Shown: positions 4,650 through 5,825 of the stretch, one piece after another
How the letters are laid out: each line of letters opens with the position of its first letter
How positions within the stretch are numbered: the stretch's first letter is position 1
NCBI GenBank assembly: GCA_900552285.1
Contig: URYV01000102.1
Span: forward strand, 1-5,825
From: an uncultured Oscillospiraceae bacterium
GTDB lineage: Bacteria > Bacillota > Clostridia > Oscillospirales > Acutalibacteraceae
DNA: 5,825 nt
Reading direction: 5' to 3'
Notes under the pieces: generated by a model
Told to the model about the DNA's origin: nothing
The model's database searches: none
The model's input: the letters and a program-made list of their open reading frames with translations, nothing else
Made by a program: the position numbers and the translations under genes

Positions 4650-5789
4650 ATGAAAAGACTTGTCGCGTTTACCGTTGTGATTTCAATGCTGCTTTGCTGC
4701 GCCCTGTCGGCACAGGGCTATTCCAACAAGGAGGAAATAACTGCCGAGGAGGGCTCTCTTTTGGAGGGACTTTTCACCGGAAAAACCTTTGAGGAGGAAA
4801 TCCCCGAGCTTGACGATCTCGGGGGATATTTCGGTATGCATTTTCCCGATTTCGTGTGGGTCGACGGCGTTCTTTACAGCTATTATATAAAGGGCAAGGA
4901 CGGAAAATCTACCGTGGGACTTGCCACCTCGACCGACGGAGTTCATTTTGAGGATAAGGGCGTGGTTATCGACGCCGACGCCCCCTTCGACCGCCTCATG
5001 GCCGCATTTGCGGGGGTGTGGTATGAGGACGGGGTCTTTTATGTCACCTATGAGGCACTTCCCGAAACCGACGACGGCGCCAATATCGCTCTTGCCACTT
5101 CCACCGACGGGGTGCATTTCGACAAAAAAGGCGTCATTCTGACTCATGACCGCTCTCTCGACTGGCAAAATTACAACATCGGCACTCCCGATCTTTACAA
5201 GGTCGGAGATATGTGGTATATGACCTTTCACGGCTTCGGGCGCGCCAAAAAGGACTGCCAAATCGGCGTGGCCTACGGTACCGACATCATGAATCTCACC
5301 ATGGTCGACCACCCGGTCATAGAAACCTCAAACAATCCCGACGACCCCGACTGCGGAACCTGCGGGCGGAGGGACGTTATCTACTATGACGGATGGTGTT
5401 ATATGGTCTACGAAATATCCACCGACGGCGGCAAGATAAACCGCAATCTCGGCGACGACCTCGGCGTTGAGGGGCGGTATTACTACGATTTCGGCGGGTC
5501 GAACTGGGGACATAAATTTGCCCGTTCAAAGGACATGATAAATTGGGAAAAGCTGCCCTATCTTCTTCACGACACCTATAAGGGAGATTATGCCTTCGAC
5601 GGCCCCGCGTGGCTTATTCGTGACGGACAGATCTTTATCTACTACCGAAACGTCCGCGTACACACAAGCGTTATCCGCCTGACAAGCGCTTATAAAACGG
5701 TGACCGACGAAACTTCGGGAATTTCGGCACAGGTGAGGAAGGACGCCGACTTCTCGGTCAAGCGCCTGAGTTATCAGTTAGCACTCTAA
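4650..5789 (+). CDS. Secreted five-bladed beta-propeller protein, GH43/GH130-like, C-terminus possibly truncated
   Basis: Residues 1-23 form a signal peptide: KR, then a hydrophobic core to ALSAQG, with signal peptidase I cleavage probably after 20-23. No clear lipobox is seen. Residues 60-343 contain five repeats typical of five-bladed propeller glycosidases. Each starts with a W/Y-xx-G-x-(F/W)Y strand: FPDFVWVDGVLYSYY (65-79), FAGVWYEDGVFYVTY (120-134), TPDLYKVGDMWYMTF (179-193), RRDVIYYDGWCYMVY (240-254) and GPAWLIRDGQIFIYY (318-332). Blades I and II share the motif ATSTDGVHF. D67, D181 and E255 sit where catalytic or sugar-binding acids are found in such folds, but I cannot assign them or a substrate. 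The last residues, TVTDETSGISAQVRKDADFSVKRL (350-373), resemble the first strands of an Ig-like stalk domain that then stops. The final codons and stop lie in the CIRCE element. The ATG has AGGTG (4640-4644) 5 nt upstream. No transporter or sugar enzyme genes are adjacent. Confidence 0.8.
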   Translation: MKRLVAFTVVISMLLCCALSAQGYSNKEEITAEEGSLLEGLFTGKTFEEEIPELDDLGGYFGMHFPDFVWVDGVLYSYYIKGKDGKSTVGLATSTDGVHFEDKGVVIDADAPFDRLMAAFAGVWYEDGVFYVTYEALPETDDGANIALATSTDGVHFDKKGVILTHDRSLDWQNYNIGTPDLYKVGDMWYMTFHGFGRAKKDCQIGVAYGTDIMNLTMVDHPVIETSNNPDDPDCGTCGRRDVIYYDGWCYMVYEISTDGGKINRNLGDDLGVEGRYYYDFGGSNWGHKFARSKDMINWEKLPYLLHDTYKGDYAFDGPAWLIRDGQIFIYYRNVRVHTSVIRLTSAYKTVTDETSGISAQVRKDADFSVKRLSYQLAL

Positions 5790-5804
5790 GTAGTAGAGTG
5801 CTAA
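5778..5804. promoter_or_regulatory. CIRCE element (HrcA repressor operator)
   Basis: TTAGCACTC (5778-5786), a 9-nt spacer (5787-5795) and GAGTGCTAA (5796-5804) form a perfect match to the CIRCE consensus, which HrcA binds to repress heat-shock genes. The first half-site encodes the last residues of the upstream gene, and its TAA stop is the first three bases of the spacer. CIRCE normally precedes groES-groEL or hrcA-grpE-dnaK, so such an operon is expected just right of the window. No convincing complete promoter is visible; TTTACA (5808-5813) could be a -35 with the -10 beyond the edge. Confidence 0.93.
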
Positions 5805-5825
5805 TAGTTTACAGTTTGTTCATAT

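Noticed and set aside
4923..5124. Direct repeat around the two ATSTDGVHF coding segments
   Set aside because: The DNA copies differ at many third positions and the spacing equals one propeller blade, so this is protein repeat structure rather than a DNA repeat.
4683..5312. 209-codon open frame on the minus strand inside the beta-propeller gene
   Set aside because: It is antisense to a gene with clear signal peptide and blade motifs, and has no recognisable domain.

Overview
The window looks like chromosomal DNA from an anaerobic Firmicute of the class Clostridia. The basis is family-level: a CIRCE/HrcA operator, a stand-alone BirA, a membrane-anchored HtrA with one PDZ domain, an AzlCD pair, sigma-A-type promoters and GGAGG ribosome binding sites. 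Codon use favours GCC, GAC, GGC and AAA throughout. I see no transposase, integrase, CRISPR array, tRNA or rRNA.

Layout. Positions 1-378 (minus) hold the N-terminal half of a YebC/PmpR-family protein that runs off the left edge. It is divergent from a two-gene operon on the plus strand: birA (biotin-protein ligase, up to 1259) and a PaaI-type hotdog thioesterase (1262-1654). The two promoters lie back to back at about 413-475. The birA-thioesterase operon converges on htrA (1929-3278, minus). The gap between them carries one terminator for each direction, further GC-rich hairpins and a doubtful 40-codon ORF. Upstream of htrA on the same strand is the azlC-azlD pair (3402-4411, minus), encoding a two-subunit branched-chain amino acid exporter, with a clear promoter at 4481-4509. 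Divergent from azlCD is a gene for a secreted five-bladed beta-propeller protein (4650-5789, plus) resembling GH43/GH130-like glycosidases. Its stop codon lies inside a perfect CIRCE element (5778-5804), so a heat-shock operon such as groES-groEL or hrcA-grpE-dnaK probably starts just beyond the right edge.

How the genes relate. Most are housekeeping or envelope functions rather than one pathway: biotinylation of carboxylases, acyl-CoA hydrolysis, extracytoplasmic protein quality control, amino acid export and a secreted glycan-active-type protein. I did not find a convincing new biological system. The items most worth a second look are the CIRCE element overlapping the 3' end of an apparently truncated secreted-protein gene, the structured 1737-1908 region, the unclear birA start, and the abrupt loss of YebC-like sequence at the left edge.
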